Shown: piece after piece, positions 13,768 to 13,852 of the stretch | Layout of the letters: the number at the start of each line of letters is the position of its first letter | How positions within the stretch are numbered: the first letter of the stretch is position 1 | Origin: an uncultured Oscillospiraceae bacterium | GTDB taxonomy: Bacteria > Bacillota > Clostridia > Oscillospirales > Oscillospiraceae | Length of the DNA stretch: 13,852 nucleotides | Direction of reading: 5' to 3' | Assembly: GCA_934546685.1 (NCBI GenBank) | Contig: CAKTEB010000065.1 | Span: 1-13,852 of the forward strand | Position numbers and translations under genes: made by a program | The notes under the pieces: generated by a model | The model's database searches: none | The model's input: the letters and a program-made list of their open reading frames with translations, nothing else | What the model was told of the DNA's origin: nothing

Positions 13768-13852
13768 ATGCAGGCAATCATTGTTACCGGCGGCAAGCAG
13801 TACAACGTCACCGAGGGTCAGCTCGTTTACATCGAGAAGCTCGGCGCTGAGG
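13768..13852 (+). CDS. rplU: 50S ribosomal protein L21, N-terminal part (3' end outside window)
   Basis: The first 28 codons are visible: MQAIIVTGGKQYNVTEGQLV, then YIEKLGAE. This matches the start of bL21, which reads close to MYAIIxTGGKQYxVxEGDxIxVEKL in firmicutes. L21 binds 23S rRNA in the large subunit. The start codon at 13768 lies behind AAAGGCAGGTGC, a weakish ribosome binding site that fits a regulated leader. In this phylum the gene is normally followed by a small protease gene (prp) and rpmA, which would lie outside the window. The frame is cut by the window edge, with no sign of damage. Confidence 0.95.
   Translation, partial: MQAIIVTGGKQYNVTEGQLVYIEKLGAE

Overview
This is a GC-rich bacterial chromosome segment with a low-GC-type (Firmicutes) gene style: strong AGGAGG-like ribosome binding sites, sigma-A promoters close to TTGACA-17-TATAAT, and compact terminators between transcription units. 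Gene content (a clostridial-type diaminopimelate decarboxylase, an AgrC/LytTR regulatory system, a PucR-type regulator, a lipoprotein-based polar amino acid ABC importer, and rplU with a leader) fits a gut Oscillospiraceae-like clostridium. That placement is an inference from style and protein families, not from a marker search.

Layout. 3-509 is the 3' end of asnS, closed by a perfect hairpin terminator. 697-1953 is a diaminopimelate decarboxylase-family gene with its own promoter and leader hairpin. A convergent terminator separates it from a three-gene minus-strand operon read from about 5432 down to 2001: two AgrC-like membrane histidine kinase paralogues (4128-5402 and 2723-4036) and one LytTR response regulator (2001-2726). 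5404-5703 is a divergent control region. 5704-6867 is a PucR-type regulator with a repeat cluster in its leader. 7044-7712 is a short formate/nitrite-type channel. 7772-9865 (minus) is a large beta-helix-like protein of unknown function. 10118-10789 is a PAP2-type membrane enzyme. 10999-13577 is a complete amino acid ABC importer: substrate-binding lipoprotein, attenuating hairpin, permease, ATPase. 13768 to the end is the start of rplU, with a perfect-consensus promoter and an L21-type leader.

Most interesting signal. The two neighbouring kinases are damaged in complementary ways. The upstream one keeps the phosphoacceptor His (H252 in RHDMKNQL) but has lost its ATP-binding motifs. The downstream one has an intact ATP-binding domain but carries Leu at the same position (L252 in RLEMRDRL). 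Both reading frames are intact and the proteins align closely. The simplest reading is an obligate heterodimeric ('split') sensor kinase: one subunit binds ATP and phosphorylates the other, which passes phosphate to the LytTR regulator. No agrB or agrD gene is visible nearby, so the signal is unknown.

Secondary points are a strictly period-3 methionine tract in the beta-helix protein, operator-like repeats upstream of the PucR gene, palindromes at the beta-helix and ABC promoters, and an internal terminator likely to make binding protein in excess of permease. No tRNA, rRNA, CRISPR array, insertion sequence or phage gene was seen.
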